Origin: Pseudomonas cremoris
GTDB taxonomy: Bacteria > Pseudomonadota > Gammaproteobacteria > Pseudomonadales > Pseudomonadaceae
Direction of reading: 5' to 3'
NCBI RefSeq assembly: GCF_014230465.1
Contig: NZ_JAAXCY010000011.1
Span: 62,001 to 126,000, forward strand
DNA: 64,000 bases
Shown: positions 1-11,561 of the stretch, piece by piece
How the letters are laid out: each line of letters opens with the position of its first letter
Position numbering within the stretch: position 1 is the first letter of the stretch
Translations under genes and position numbers: made by a program
Notes under the pieces: model-generated
Told to the model about the DNA's origin: nothing
Databases searched by the model: none
Seen by the model: the letters and a program-made list of their open reading frames with translations, nothing else

Positions 1-951
1 GGATTTCATCGAGGGCGTAATCCAGGCCAAGCAACGCGCCGATGGCGGCAAGTACGTTGCTCAGGTTGAAGCGTCCCAGCAAGGTACTGCGCAGGTGATG
101 CTCGCCCTGAGGCGTGACCAACGTGGCACGTACGCCTTCGTCGTCAAATTGGGCTTCACGGCAATACAGGTACGCGCTGGCGTCCAGCAGGCTGTAGCTG
201 ATCAGGCGCGATTCACGGTCTTGCGCAGCCAACTGGCGACCGAATTCGTCGTCCAGGTTCACCACCCGGCACTTGAGGTCATTCCACGCAAACAGCTTGG
301 CCTTGGCGGCGGCATACGCTTCCATGGTGCCGTGGTAATCCAGGTGATCGCGGGACAGGTTGGTCATCACGGCCACATCAAATGCCAGCGCAGCGACGCG
401 GCCCTGCACCAGGCCGTGGGAGGAGACTTCCATGGCCACCGCCTTGGCACCGGCCTTTTTCAGGTCGGCCAGGGTCGCTTGCACGGCAATAGGGTTCGGC
501 GTGGTGTGCAGGCCGCTTTGCAGCGCGCCATAAAAGCCAGTGCCGAGCGTGCCGACAATGCCGCAATGCTGGCCCAGCAGATCAAGCGCCTGGGCGATCA
601 ATTGGGTCACGCTGGTCTTGCCATTGGTGCCGGTGACACCCACAAGATTGAGCTGACGGCTCGGGTCGCCATAGAAACGCCCGGCGATATCGGACAACTG
701 CGCAGCCAGGCCCTTGACCGGAATCAACGGCACGTCAGTGATCGGCAGCACGGTGGCGCCTTCCACTTCATAAGCCACCGCTGCGGCACCGCGCTGCAAG
801 GCATCGGCGATATGCGCACGGCCATCGTACTTGCCGCCCGGTACCGCCAGGAACAGATCACCGGCGCGCACATTGCGGCTGTCCAGGCTCAGCTCACGGA
901 TCAGTAGATCGCGACCGGCGTGGGCGAAAATCTTGTTCAGGCTAAGAGACA

Positions 952-952
<1 letters not shown>
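1..952 (-). CDS. murE: UDP-MurNAc-tripeptide synthetase MurE (3' end beyond window)
   Basis: Cytoplasmic Mur ligase that adds meso-diaminopimelate to UDP-MurNAc-L-Ala-D-Glu using ATP. About 317 N-terminal residues are in the window. The P-loop GTNGKTS lies at residues 108-114, the substrate motif HTTPNP at 149-154, EVSSHGL at 175-181 and NLSRDHLDYHGT at 198-209, all typical of MurE. The C-terminal ligase domain, with the DNPR motif that selects diaminopimelate, lies off the left edge, so the choice of DAP over lysine rests on lineage and gene order. The ATG at 950-952 shares one base with the ftsI stop (TGATG), which implies translational coupling. Confidence 0.96.
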
Positions 953-2983
<2,031 letters not shown>

Positions 2984-2987
<4 letters not shown>

Positions 2988-3931
2988 CGCAACTTCTCCG
3001 CGACACGCATGACGGCGCTACGGGAACGTGGGTTGGCCTTGAGTTCGGCTTCGGAAGCGAACTGCGCTTTGCCATGGATTTTGATTTTCGGCACAAAGGC
3101 TTCGAAACGTACCGGCAGGTTGCGCGGCAGGTTGTCGGACTCACCTTTAACCAGGCGACGCATGAACAATTTGACGATGCGGTCTTCCAGAGAGTGGAAG
3201 CTGATCACCACCAGGCGACCGCCCACTTCCAGCGCGTCGAGGGCGGCCTCAAGGCCAGCCTCCAGGTCGCCCAATTCGTTGTTGACGTGAATGCGCAGGC
3301 CTTGGAAAGCTCGGGTCGCCGGGTTCTTGCCCTTTTCCCAGGCGGGGTTGGCGACTTTCAGCACTTCGGCCAGGTCGGCGGTGCGTTCGAACGGCTGGAT
3401 CTCCCGACGCTCGACTACGGCGCGCGCCATGCGGCCGGCGAAGCGCTCTTCACCGTATTCCTTGAATACACGAGTGATTTCTTCATGGGGAGCGGTGGCG
3501 ATGAACTCGGCAGCACTGATGCCCCGCGTCGGGTCCATGCGCATGTCGAGCGGGCCGTCGTTCATGAAACTGAAGCCGCGCTCCGGGTCGTCGAGCTGTG
3601 GCGAAGACACGCCCAGGTCGAGCAAAACCCCGGCCACCTTGCCCGCCATGCCACGCCCGGCAACTTCTGCACCCAGTTCGGCAAAGCTACGCTGCACAAC
3701 GACAAAGCGGCCGTCTTCGGCCGCTAGCGCTTGCCCGGTGGCAATCGCTTGAGGGTCTTTGTCGAACCCGAGGAGCTTACCGTCGGACCCGAGCTGGCTG
3801 AGTATCAACCGGCTGTGCCCGCCCCTGCCGAAGGTGCCATCCAAATAGCAGCCATCCGCGCGTACGGCGAGAGCCTCAACGGCTTCGTCAAGCAGTACGG
3901 TGATGTGGTTAAAGCCGCTATCAATAGTCAC
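2984..3931 (-). CDS. rsmH: 16S rRNA (cytosine1402-N4)-methyltransferase RsmH (MraW)
   Basis: SAM-dependent enzyme that methylates N4 of C1402 in the ribosomal P site; RsmI, encoded about 1.3 kb away, modifies the same nucleotide at the 2'-O. It is 315 aa, the normal length. The SAM-binding loop [10 protein letters not shown] is at residues 31-40, [20 protein letters not shown] at 103-122 and DGPLDMRMD at 125-133. It overlaps mraZ and ftsL by four bases each, so the first genes of the division cluster are translationally coupled. Confidence 0.97.
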
Positions 3932-4383
3932 AGGATCAAATCACGCAGTTCATCAGGCATGGCGCCCGGTTGTTGAATAGCAGCCAGGTCCGCTGCAGAC
4001 ACAGCATCCCAGGCATCTTCGTCCCACAATTGGAACTTGTTCAGTTGGCCCACCAGCATTGCGCGCTTATCGAGCTTGGCGTACTCGCGCAAACGCGGCG
4101 GCACCAGGAAACGACCACTGCCATCGAGTTCGAGGTCGACGGCATTACCGATCAGCAAACGCTGCAAACGGCGGTTTTCTTCACGCAATGAAGGCAGAGC
4201 GCGCAACTTGGTTTCAATCAACTCCCACTCATCGAGCGGGTAAACACATAAACAAGGATCAACGGCATCAATGGTGATGATCAGTTGCCCGGAACTTCGC
4301 GAAATGAGCTCGTCACGATACCGGCTCGGCATGGCGAGACGGCCTTTTGCATCGAGACTGATAGCGTTAGCTCCGCGAAACAC
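3928..4383 (-). CDS. mraZ: Transcriptional regulator MraZ
   Basis: First gene of the division and cell wall cluster; MraZ is a ring-forming AbrB-fold DNA-binding protein that represses its own operon. The 151 aa contain two SpoVT/AbrB-like halves, at about residues 5-50 and 77-125, each with a DXXXR-type signature ([14 protein letters not shown] and [14 protein letters not shown]). The start is GTG at 4381-4383, with a GGAG about 10 nt upstream. A triple MraZ operator sits 40-70 bp before the start, which supports autoregulation. Confidence 0.96.
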   Translation of the reverse strand: MFRGANAISLDAKGRLAMPSRYRDELISRSSGQLIITIDAVDPCLCVYPLDEWELIETKLRALPSLREENRRLQRLLIGNAVDLELDGSGRFLVPPRLREYAKLDKRAMLVGQLNKFQLWDEDAWDAVSAADLAAIQQPGAMPDELRDLIL

Positions 4384-4424
4384 AGATGCGTTTCTCCAAA
4401 TTTTAGCGTTTTACGTTCAAAAAA

Positions 4425-4450
4425 CCCACTTTGTGCCACTTTCCGCCACT
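4425..4450 (-). promoter_or_regulatory. MraZ operator: three GTGG direct repeats, 10-bp period
   Basis: Read on the minus strand, GTGGC, GTGGC and GTGGG recur exactly every 10 bases, each preceded by an A-rich pair, just downstream of the predicted -10. This matches the known MraZ box (direct TGGGN/GTGG-type repeats with 5-nt spacers) in spacing, sequence core and position before mraZ. Binding here would put one ring face along a single side of the helix. Confidence 0.8.
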
Positions 4451-4457
4451 TGCGCAC

Positions 4458-4487
4458 ACTATAGGAATGCGCCCACCACACCGTCAA
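4458..4487 (-). promoter_or_regulatory. Putative sigma70 promoter of mraZ operon
   Basis: On the minus strand a -35 TTGACG (4482-4487) and a -10 TATAGT (4458-4463) are separated by 18 bp. Transcription would start near 4450, at the edge of the MraZ repeats, giving a leader of about 70 nt before the GTG of mraZ. Both hexamers are close to consensus. No experiment supports it here. Confidence 0.65.
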
Positions 4488-4738
4488 GGCGCGGATTCAA
4501 GGAAAAGCCTTACAGAACGGAGATTTAGGATCGTAAAAGGAGGAGAAACCAGAGTTCGGCGATGTTTTTGGCCCAACAAGCGCTAATAGCTCAAAGAGCT
4601 ATGGCTTAAAGTTAAAGTGATTTATTAAGAGTAAGATTTTTTTGGTATTACGAAGATGCATCTGCCAATGATTCGACAGGGAGGGATTCTTGCGTTATTA
4701 CCGGGTTTCTGCCCGAGATTCGGACAGAAGGAAAAAGG
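4466..4738. other. Intergenic region upstream of mra promoter and downstream of rnpB
   Basis: Part of a 355-nt gap between mraZ and the RNase P RNA gene. It is AT-rich relative to its neighbours. A perfect 7-bp hairpin, ATAGCTC-AAA-GAGCTAT, lies at 4586-4602 and is followed on both sides by short A/T runs. A second imperfect palindrome, TTCTG..CAGAA, is near 4708-4730 just beyond the rnpB 3' end. These may be termination or processing signals for rnpB transcripts. No credible coding frame is present. Confidence 0.4.
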
Positions 4739-5093
4739 TGGAGAGTCGATCTATAAGCCGGGTTCTGTCTTGAACAGTCATTCGTCTACGATGGCCATCA
4801 CTGGACATCTTTAGCAACCTACCCGGTCCCAGCGCGGGCCACGCCTTGGGACCCTATTTGGTCTTGCTCCAAGTGGGGTTTACCTAGCCACGAACTGTTG
4901 CCAGTCGTGCGGTGCGCTCTTACCGCACCTTTTCACCCTTACCGGCACCGAAGTGCTTAGGCGGTTATTTTCTGTGGCACTTTCCGTAGGCTCACGCCTC
5001 CCAGGCATTACCTGGCACTTCGCCCTATGGAGCCCGGACTTTCCTCCCCCCCCTAATTTTCATAGAGGGCAGCGACTGTCCAATCGACTCTCC
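4739..5093 (-). ncRNA. rnpB: RNase P RNA (type A)
   Basis: Catalytic RNA of RNase P, which matures tRNA 5' ends. On the minus strand the gene begins with AGAGTCGAT and ends with its complement ATCGACTCT (helix P1). The hallmark bacterial sequences occur in order: GACAGTCG, GAGGAAAGTCCGGGCTCCAT, GGTAAGGGTGAAA, GTAAGAGCGCACCG, the GGTAAACCCC-type stretch, AGGACCAAATAGGG-like, and ACAGAACCCGGCTTAT near the 3' end (long elements quoted in part). Length about 355 nt fits type A RNAs. Exact ends are inferred from P1 pairing. A T-run follows the 3' end. Confidence 0.95.
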
Positions 5094-5101
5094 GCCGCGC
5101 A

Positions 5102-5129
5102 GGTTAACGGCACGGCGGACTTAGGACAA
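5102..5129 (-). promoter_or_regulatory. Putative rnpB promoter
   Basis: On the minus strand a TTGTCC (-35, 5124-5129) and TTAACC (-10, 5102-5107) are 16 bp apart. They are followed by a GC-rich discriminator running into the start of the RNase P RNA, as in growth-rate-controlled stable RNA promoters. The hexamers are imperfect. Confidence 0.4.
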
Positions 5130-5187
5130 GTATTAAAAGTACAGTTTTGCCATCACGTTCAGACGGAATACAGGTTTGGCCCCGGAA

Positions 5188-6093
5188 CTATTCGGCTTTC
5201 TGTTTATCCAGCGCAACTTGATACAACACATTCTTACGCACCCCGGTAATTTCCGCAGCCAGGGCCGCAGCGCGCTTAAGAGGCATCTCCTTGAGCAACA
5301 GATCCAGGATGCGCATCGCCTCGCTGCCCACCGCATCCTCACTTTCCGGCGCCGTCCAGCCCGCCACCAACACCACACACTCGCCGCGCTGCTGATTACT
5401 GTCGCCTTCGACAAAAGCGCGCAACGCTTCCAGAGGCAAGCCCTTGAGGGTTTCAAAGGTTTTGGTCAACTCACGCGCCAGAAGCGCCAGGCGCTCGCCA
5501 CCGAAGACCAACTCCATGTCCTGCAGGCATTCAAGAATACGGTGCGGGGCTTCATAGAAGATCAGCGTGCGCGGCTCTTCTTTTAAAGCTTGAAGGCGCG
5601 CGCGACGCCCCACAGCCTTGGCCGGCAGGAAGCCTTCGAAGATAAACCGGTCGGACGGCAGGCCTGCCGCCGATAAAGCCGCAATCAGCGCGCAGGCTCC
5701 CGGAACAGGCACTACATTGATACCAGCGGCACGCGCCTGGCGGACCAGGTGGTAGCCAGGATCGGAAATCAGCGGGGTGCCAGCATCAGAGATCAACGCC
5801 ACATCATCACCAGCCAACAGACGAACGATAAACCGACTGCCCTCTTCACGCTCGTTGTGCTCGTGGCAGGCCGCCAGCGGAGTGCTGATGCCAAAATGCT
5901 GCATCAAGCGTTGGGAGTGTCGCGTGTCTTCGGCTGCGATCAATTTGACGTCGCGCAACACCTTCAACGCCCGGGCGCTGATGTCGTCCAGGTTGCCAAT
6001 CGGCGTCGCCACGACAAAAAGCGAGCCTGCAGTGGAATTCAAAGGACCTGGAGCAGTCAAAACGCACACCTCGATGATTGGCAAAAGCCGCAT
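5188..6093 (-). CDS. rsmI: 16S rRNA (cytidine1402-2'-O)-methyltransferase RsmI
   Basis: Tetrapyrrole-methylase-fold enzyme that 2'-O-methylates C1402 of 16S rRNA, the partner modification to RsmH. SAM and fold motifs are clear: VVATPIGNLDDIS, AAEDTRHS and ISDAGTPLISDPGY in the N-terminal half. The longest frame gives 301 aa, but the first ~11 residues look non-homologous. An AGGTG followed by TTG at 6058-6060 (protein starting near LTAPGPLNS, about 290 aa) is a likely alternative start. It is divergent from lpoA, an arrangement shared with E. coli yraL/yraM. Confidence 0.93.
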   Translation of the reverse strand: MRLLPIIEVCVLTAPGPLNSTAGSLFVVATPIGNLDDISARALKVLRDVKLIAAEDTRHSQRLMQHFGISTPLAACHEHNEREEGSRFIVRLLAGDDVALISDAGTPLISDPGYHLVRQARAAGINVVPVPGACALIAALSAAGLPSDRFIFEGFLPAKAVGRRARLQALKEEPRTLIFYEAPHRILECLQDMELVFGGERLALLARELTKTFETLKGLPLEALRAFVEGDSNQQRGECVVLVAGWTAPESEDAVGSEAMRILDLLLKEMPLKRAAALAAEITGVRKNVLYQVALDKQKAE

Positions 6094-6269
6094 TGTAACG
6101 CGTAGAAGCCTTGAAAATATGCCATCACGGCCGATGCCTTTTCAGCCGCTGATCGCCAATTGCAACATTTGCACGACCTAAATCGACGGTTTCACGCCAG
6201 TAACATCGCGCCTGGGCCAGTGCTTGGGTACAATTCCACGCTAATTTGATCGGTATCAGGAACACTTAC

Positions 6270-8080
6270 ATGATCGCTTGCCTGCGGCTGCTCTCCGCCC
6301 TCTGCCTCGCTGCCTTGTTGGCCGCGTGCGCCAGCTCGCCCTCGTCCAGCCTTGGCGACCTTCCACGGACCCCAGACGCCAGTATCGAGCAACTGCTCGA
6401 ACAGGCCACTACCGCCAAGACGCCGGAAAAGGCCGCACTGCTGCGCCTGAGTGCGGCAGACATGGCCTACAAGCAGAACAACCCAGGTCGCTCGTCGCAG
6501 ATTCTTGCGCAAGTGCCGCTGGATGCTCTCAAGCCAGCCGCGCAAGTATTTGCCAGCACCCTGGCCGCTGAACTGGCCATGGCACGCAACCAACCCAAGG
6601 CTGCATTAAGCGCCTTGAACCATCCGAGCCTGCAAAGCCTTAAAGACCTGCCGACTGACCAGCAGATCCGCACCGGCACCGTGCATGCCCGAGCTTATGA
6701 AGCGGATGGCCAGACCCTGGCAGCCGCCCGCGAGCGCGTCGCCATGGCCCCGCTGCTCACCGGCGATGCTGCCAGCACCAATCACGAAGCCATCTGGGCA
6801 TTGATTGCCGCCCTGCCTGCCGAACAATTGCAAGCCAGCGGCAACCCGACGCTCGACGGCTGGATCAGCCTGGCCCAAGCGGTCAAGGGCGCCGGTACCC
6901 TGGAGCAACAACAGGCGGCCATCGATACCTGGCGCGCGCAGAACCCGGGCCATCCGGCGTCGGTGCAACTGCCACTGCCGCTGACCAAGCTCAAGGAACT
7001 GGCCAGCCAGCCGCTGAACAAGATTGCGGTGCTGCTGCCACAGGACGGCCCGCTTGCCTCCGTCGGCAAAGCGCTGCGTGAAGGCTTCATGGCCGCTCAC
7101 TACCAGGCTGAACAAGCCGGGCAGAAGCCGCCAGTCATCGAGTTTTATGACAGCTCGCGCCTGACCTCTCTCGACGATTTCTATGCCAAGGCTCAAGCCG
7201 CTGGCGTGCAACTGGTAGTCGGCCCACTGGAGAAGCCGCTGGTCAAGCAACTTGCTGCTCGCCCACAGCTGCCAATCACTACGCTGGCGCTGAACTACAG
7301 CGAAACCGACCGTAACCCACCCCAGCTGTTCCAATTCGGCCTGGCCGCCGAAGACGAGGCCCGCGAAGTGTCCCGTCGCGCCCGTGCCGACGGCCTGCAC
7401 CGCGCTGCCGCGATGGTGCCGCGTGGCGAATGGGGTGAGCGTGTCTACAAGGCCTTCCGCCAGGATTGGGAAGCCAACGGCGGTACCGTGGTAGGCGTCG
7501 AGTACGTCGACCAGCCGGTTGCCTTGGCCCAGCAAATTGCCGACCTGTTCCAACTGCGTAAAAGCGAAGGTCGCGCCAAGAGCCTGCAAAGCACCGTCGG
7601 TACTGATGTAGCCGCACAGCCGTCGCGTCGTCAGGACATCGAGTTCATCTTCCTGGCCGTTACTCCGCAACTGGCCCAGCAGATCAAGCCGACCCTGAAC
7701 TTCCAATACGCGGGCGATGTGCCAGTGTACGCAACGTCCCACGTGTTCAGTGCCAGTGGTGACAAGAACCAGTACCTGGACATGACCAACGTGATGTTCT
7801 GCGAAACCCCTTGGCTGCTCAACACCACCGACCCGCTGCGCAACCAGGTTGCCGCGCAATGGCCACAAGCCAACGGCAGCCTCGGCCGCCTGTATGCGAT
7901 GGGTGTCGACGCCTACCGCCTGGCGCCACGCCTGGGCCAGCTCAAGGCACTGCCGGATACCCGTGTTGACGGCCTGTCGGGCAGCCTGGGCATCAGCGCC
8001 AACCAGCGCGTTGATCGCCAGATGCCTTGGGCGAAGTTCGTTGGCGGCGATATCCAGCGCCTGCCAGACACTCCGCGCTG

Positions 8081-8081
<1 letters not shown>
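6270..8081 (+). CDS. lpoA: Penicillin-binding protein activator LpoA (LppC family lipoprotein)
   Basis: Outer-membrane lipoprotein of 603 aa that stimulates the class A synthase PBP1A from outside the peptidoglycan layer. The N-terminal signal ends in the lipobox LLAAC (lipidated Cys near residue 19). A helical TPR-like N domain follows, then a C-terminal domain of periplasmic-binding-protein (LivJ-like) fold starting near NKIAVLLPQDGPLASVGKALREG. The ATG at 6270 is chosen over one 24 bp upstream because CAGGAA lies 8 nt before it and the signal peptide then begins correctly. The stop overlaps yraN as TGATG. Confidence 0.93.
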
Positions 8082-9716
<1,635 letters not shown>

Positions 9717-9733
9717 TGTAAACGCCGCCCACC

Positions 9734-9774
9734 AAAAAGGGCGCCGTGCATTGACTGCACGGCGCCCTTTTTTT
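9734..9774. terminator. Bidirectional rho-independent terminator
   Basis: A perfect 12-bp stem GGGCGCCGTGCA/TGCACGGCGCCC with a 4-nt loop is flanked by an A-run on the left and a seven-T run on the right. It lies between the convergent BON lipoprotein and OmpA-family genes and would serve both strands. Confidence 0.9.
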
Positions 9775-9785
9775 GTGGCTGACGC

Positions 9786-10553
9786 TTATTGGTATTGCGA
9801 GTACGGGTTGCCCTGGAACTGGTTGTTCTGTTGCGGCGCCTGCGCACCTGGCTGGCCGTACTGCTGGCCGGGGATCGGGCCGAGGTTCACTTCGACACGA
9901 CGGTTTTGGGCACGGCCGTTGACGTCGGCGTTGCTGGCAATCGGGTTATCCGGGCCGGCACCGCGAGCCGTCAGGTTGGCCGGGCTCACACCCTGGGAAG
10001 TCAGGTAATTGGCCACGCTCTGCGCACGACGCTGGGACAGGTCCATGTTCAGTTGGCGGCTACCAGTGCTGTCGGTATAACCGACGATCTGGATGGTGTT
10101 CTGGTTGAACTGCTTGAGGGAATTGGCCAGGTTGTTCAGCGGCTGGTAGAAGCTGCTGGAGATCGCGTCCGAGTTGGTGGCGAAGGTAATGTTACCCGGC
10201 ATGATCAACTTGATCTGGTCACCCTGGCGCTGCACTTCAACACCGGTATTGGCCATGCTTTCGCGCAGTTTCTTTTCTTGCTGGTCGGCGTAGTAGCCAT
10301 AGCCGGCTGCACCAGCACCGGCAACAACGGCACCAATCAGTGCGCCCTTGCCACGGTTGTTATGGTCGATGGCAGCACCTGCCAGTGCACCGGCCAGGGC
10401 ACCCAGGCCACCATACTTGGCGGTCTTGCTCATGCCGCCGGATTCATTACTCGCCTGCCCCTGGCTGCTGCCGTCATAAGGATTAGGAGAGGCGCAGCCA
10501 GACAACAAGGCTACGACGGTAGCAACTACAAGCAGACGACGCGGAGTGAACAT
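9786..10553 (-). CDS. OmpA-family lipoprotein with glycine zipper (YiaD-like)
   Basis: A 255-aa outer-membrane lipoprotein with lipobox LLSGC (Cys20). A glycine-zipper stretch with repeated GxxxG/AxxxG (GGLGALAGALAGAAI and the following GALIGAVVAGAGAAGYGYY) lies at about residues 45-95. A C-terminal OmpA/MotB peptidoglycan-binding domain carries VGYTDSTGS and a RRAQSVANYL-type helix, ending in NRRVEVNL and a Q/P-rich tail. It probably tethers the outer membrane to the cell wall. The start at 10551-10553 has AGGAG 8 nt upstream; a longer frame lacks both a ribosome site and a signal peptide. Confidence 0.9.
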   Translation of the reverse strand: MFTPRRLLVVATVVALLSGCASPNPYDGSSQGQASNESGGMSKTAKYGGLGALAGALAGAAIDHNNRGKGALIGAVVAGAGAAGYGYYADQQEKKLRESMANTGVEVQRQGDQIKLIMPGNITFATNSDAISSSFYQPLNNLANSLKQFNQNTIQIVGYTDSTGSRQLNMDLSQRRAQSVANYLTSQGVSPANLTARGAGPDNPIASNADVNGRAQNRRVEVNLGPIPGQQYGQPGAQAPQQNNQFQGNPYSQYQ

Positions 10554-10785
10554 GAAGGAAGCTCCTACTTTTGCATTCTGTGATGCAGAGGACATTGGCA
10601 ATGGACCTGTGCCGAGCTTGGAACACGATAAACGGCAAAAATTCCGTGTGCGACAGGCATCAGCTCTACAGCAGGTGAGCACACTAAAACCCTAGCAGAC
10701 ACATCCTGAACGGGAAATGTCATTTTCTCTGTAAGCATCGTCGGAAGGTCGTCACTGGGTATCCGGAACAATACCCGACCTCCCC

Positions 10786-11430
10786 TTAAGCCCTGACAAA
10801 TGGGTTCTCGCGCATTTCGTCCCCCAGGCGTGTGTCAGGTCCATGACCCGTTACCACAGTGGCACCTTCATCCAGCGTGTACAGCCGCTGCTTGATCGAA
10901 CGCACAATGGTCGCCTGGTCCCCGCCCCACAGGTCGGTGCGCCCCACACCGCGCCGGAACAACGTATCACCGGCAATCAGCAGCTTGGCATCGGCAAACC
11001 AGAAACTCATCGAACCCGGCGTATGCCCCGGGGTGTGCAATGCCACTCCGCACCCACAGGAGAGCTCTTCATCATCCTCAAGCCAGCGATCCGGCGAAGG
11101 CACCGGAGTGTAGGGCACGCGAAACATCTGGCATTGCATTTCCAGGTTATCCCAGAGGAATTGATCCTCCTTGTGCAGGTGCAACGTGGCACCGGTTTTC
11201 TCCTTCAACTGGCCGGAGGCCAGGAAGTGATCGAGATGGGCATGGGTGTGGATGATGCTGACCACCTTGAGGCCCAAGGCATCGAGGCGCGCCAGGATCA
11301 GTTCGTGATTGCCACCAGGGTCGACCACGATGGCTTTCTTGGTGATTGGATCGCCGATGATGGTGCAGTTGCACTGCAACGGGCCGACGGGAAAGGTTTC
11401 GCGGATGAGTGTCGGCTTGGCGGTTTCCAT
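10786..11430 (-). CDS. MBL-fold hydrolase, GloC/YcbL-like
   Basis: Cytoplasmic metallo-beta-lactamase-fold protein of 214 aa. The dinuclear metal motif HTHAHLDH is at residues 61-68, followed by HTPGHTPGS, AGDTLF and a final TGHGPDT. The compact form without the C-terminal glyoxalase II extension, and an NPF near the C terminus, match E. coli YcbL (GloC), which hydrolyses S-lactoylglutathione. The substrate here is an inference, since the superfamily is broad. ATG at 11430 is preceded by AGGACC. It is on the same strand as the LuxR-type gene upstream but about 130 nt away. Confidence 0.85.
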   Translation of the reverse strand: METAKPTLIRETFPVGPLQCNCTIIGDPITKKAIVVDPGGNHELILARLDALGLKVVSIIHTHAHLDHFLASGQLKEKTGATLHLHKEDQFLWDNLEMQCQMFRVPYTPVPSPDRWLEDDEELSCGCGVALHTPGHTPGSMSFWFADAKLLIAGDTLFRRGVGRTDLWGGDQATIVRSIKQRLYTLDEGATVVTGHGPDTRLGDEMRENPFVRA

Positions 11431-11561
11431 GAAGGGTCCTCTTGCGCAAATGAAATGTCGCGTGCGGACGAATATCGCCGCATCCATTGCACTATTAAAA
11501 CAGACTGGAGCCGCTTCGCTGCCCACCGCGAGAGTGTTCGCTCACTGCGGATGGCCACTCC

